A program made the position numbers and the translations under genes. A DNA stretch of 7,366 nt from Candidatus Altimarinota bacterium (GTDB taxonomy: Bacteria > Patescibacteriota > Gracilibacteria > UBA4473): NCBI GenBank assembly GCA_018401175.1, contig JAGYLK010000173.1, forward strand, positions 1 through 7,366. The letters run 5' to 3'. This document shows positions 6,203 through 7,366 of this stretch, piece after piece; the stretch's first letter is position 1; each line of letters begins with the position of its first letter. The notes beneath the pieces are model-generated. The model had not been told where the DNA came from. It saw only the letters and a list, made by a program, of their open reading frames with translations, and ran no database searches.

Positions 6203-7366
6203 TTACGGTGTATTTTTCCAGTGATCGATTATTTGATTTGAAATACGTCCTCCGGAAAGGGCAATAATTGCCTTTCTTACGGTCTCCTTACTGTATCCTA
6301 CTGGAATTTTTGTCATAATCTCTTTCTCCATTTCCATCGTATATACAATAAGTTGTCCCGCTTCATTCTTTGCTCCCGTTGTATACTCAATAGTGTCTGT
6401 AATAATTTTTGAAACTTCCTGGTTCATAAGTCCTTTTCCTATCAAATAAGGAATATATACATCTCCAAATGAAACAGTGGCATTTGTACTCTGGCGCATC
6501 GCTGTCTCGCCCGAAAAGTACGTGTGTCGTTGAACATATGCGGCACAGGCATCGAGATCAGCAAGTGTCAAATACACATTAATGCACTCCATTTTCTGTG
6601 TGAAAAGAGCCATTTCTGTTTGGAACTCTTTATTCGCAACCAATGCGTCTAATGCACTTGATTCTCCCGTATATACTTGTTCAATTTTTCCCAGAATTGC
6701 AGGAGAAAATTTATAGATATCGCCAAATTTTTCAACACCAGCCTTGAATTCTGAAAAATTCTTGTATTTCGCCAATTTCGCCCCCACCGCAACACGATAT
6801 TGATATTGTTCCTGAGTCTCCACTTCTGTTCCTTTGCATCGCATATTTACACCGAGTAATGATTCAATTCGTGTTAATTCATTCATCACTTTCTTATTCG
6901 ATGTTGAAAGTTGCATCTGATCCTTTGTCTCATTCATCTGGGCCATTTGTCCCACCATCAAGTCAAAGAAATCAAGCCGGTTTAATATCTCTCGTTGCTC
7001 TGGATTGGAATACATATTTTCCTTATTTCCTCCAAGAGTCGCAATGTCATCGAGAGTAATCTTTTTTTCTCTCTTTCCGATCAATGCACTTGCGGAACGA
7101 TACTCAATTTCTCTCGTTGTGTACACTTCTCCATTTGTTATTTCCTTCACATACATAACCCATGTTCCATCTGCTTCTGTATTATTTGGCTGTCCAGGAG
7201 TTGTCGGACGGAATTTTACGCATAATCGTCGTTCTCGGTCATATTTTTCTTTATTTGGAAGAGCTCCCAAATCAAATTCTTTTCCATATCGGAACGCCTT
7301 ATCAAGACTCACAAGGGTTAATTTTTCATTTTTTCCCCAAACCGTATCCAATTCATCCTGAGCAAC
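6203..7366 (-). CDS. Unrecognised soluble protein, mirror copy, 5' end missing
   Basis: Exact reverse-complement copy of the gene at 1-1164. It runs off the right edge at the same codon at which the left copy runs off the left edge. This shared truncation shows that the symmetry is set by the contig or window limits rather than by gene boundaries. No function can be assigned; see the left copy for composition and motifs. Confidence 0.55.
   Translation of the reverse strand, partial: VAQDELDTVWGKNEKLTLVSLDKAFRYGKEFDLGALPNKEKYDRERRLCVKFRPTTPGQPNNTEADGTWVMYVKEITNGEVYTTREIEYRSASALIGKREKKITLDDIATLGGNKENMYSNPEQREILNRLDFFDLMVGQMAQMNETKDQMQLSTSNKKVMNELTRIESLLGVNMRCKGTEVETQEQYQYRVAVGAKLAKYKNFSEFKAGVEKFGDIYKFSPAILGKIEQVYTGESSALDALVANKEFQTEMALFTQKMECINVYLTLADLDACAAYVQRHTYFSGETAMRQSTNATVSFGDVYIPYLIGKGLMNQEVSKIITDTIEYTTGAKNEAGQLIVYTMEMEKEIMTKIPVGYSKETVRKAIIALSGGRISNQIIDHWKNTP

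Larger units (their letters stand above)
1..7366. repeat. Exact inverted repeat spanning the whole window (two 3,683-bp arms, no spacer)
   Basis: Every coordinate x on the + strand corresponds to 7367-x on the - strand. Each gene has a mirror copy with an identical protein sequence, the intergenic gaps match, the first 16 bases are the reverse complement of the last 16, and the centre has no loop. Zero divergence, including in non-coding gaps, and symmetry that ends exactly at both window edges argue for a fold-back assembly or amplification product rather than an old duplication. A recent palindromic amplification or an unresolved dimer of a hairpin-ended linear molecule would look the same in sequence. 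No protelomerase, recombinase or transposase gene is present to support those options. Confidence 0.98.

Noticed and set aside
1..7366. Composite transposon or insertion sequence with long inverted repeats
   Set aside because: No transposase, target-site duplication or unique segment between the repeats is present; the repeats are the whole window and contain only chromosomal genes.

Overview
The dominant property of this window is its symmetry. Bases 4 to 7366 of the second half read as the reverse complement of the first half: positions 1-3683 and 3684-7366 are mirror images with no mismatch in any part I compared (all genes, the intergenic gaps, both ends and the centre). The unique content is therefore only 3,683 bp. 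The centre is the zero-loop point GCA|TGC at 3683/3684, and the two outer ends match to the last base. A fold-back assembly (or amplification chimera) seeded by a short native palindrome is the most likely explanation. A real inverted duplication or the product of a hairpin-ended linear replicon is possible but has little support here.

The unique arm, read left to right on the + strand, carries four genes in one direction. They are: (1) the 3' part of a soluble protein I do not recognise, open through the left edge; (2) an intrinsic terminator, followed at once by a candidate -10 box and a membrane-anchored S41 C-terminal processing peptidase (Ctp/Prc type) with PDZ domain and intact Ser-Lys catalytic residues; (3) guanylate kinase (gmk), starting 10 nt after the peptidase stop; (4) a YraN/UPF0102 family PD-(D/E)XK nuclease-like protein, whose stop codon lies in the central palindrome. 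The right arm repeats the same genes in reverse order on the - strand, so the two yraN copies converge on the centre.

The organism looks bacterial: S41 peptidase, Gmk and YraN are ordinary chromosomal bacterial genes, the DNA is moderately AT-rich, and the standard bacterial code works throughout. Shine-Dalgarno sequences are poor or absent before every start, and the peptidase looks leaderless. Together with the orphan first protein, this would fit an uncultivated lineage such as a Candidate Phyla Radiation bacterium assembled from a metagenome, but this placement is inference.

Peptidase, gmk and yraN probably form a loose housekeeping operon (envelope proteolysis, GMP to GDP, DNA-related YraN) downstream of the terminator. 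I see no transposase, integrase, phage, CRISPR, tRNA or rRNA sequence. No gene-free stretch exceeds about 120 bp. The genes do not point to a new biological system. The palindrome itself and the terminator/promoter/start overlap are the items worth a second look.
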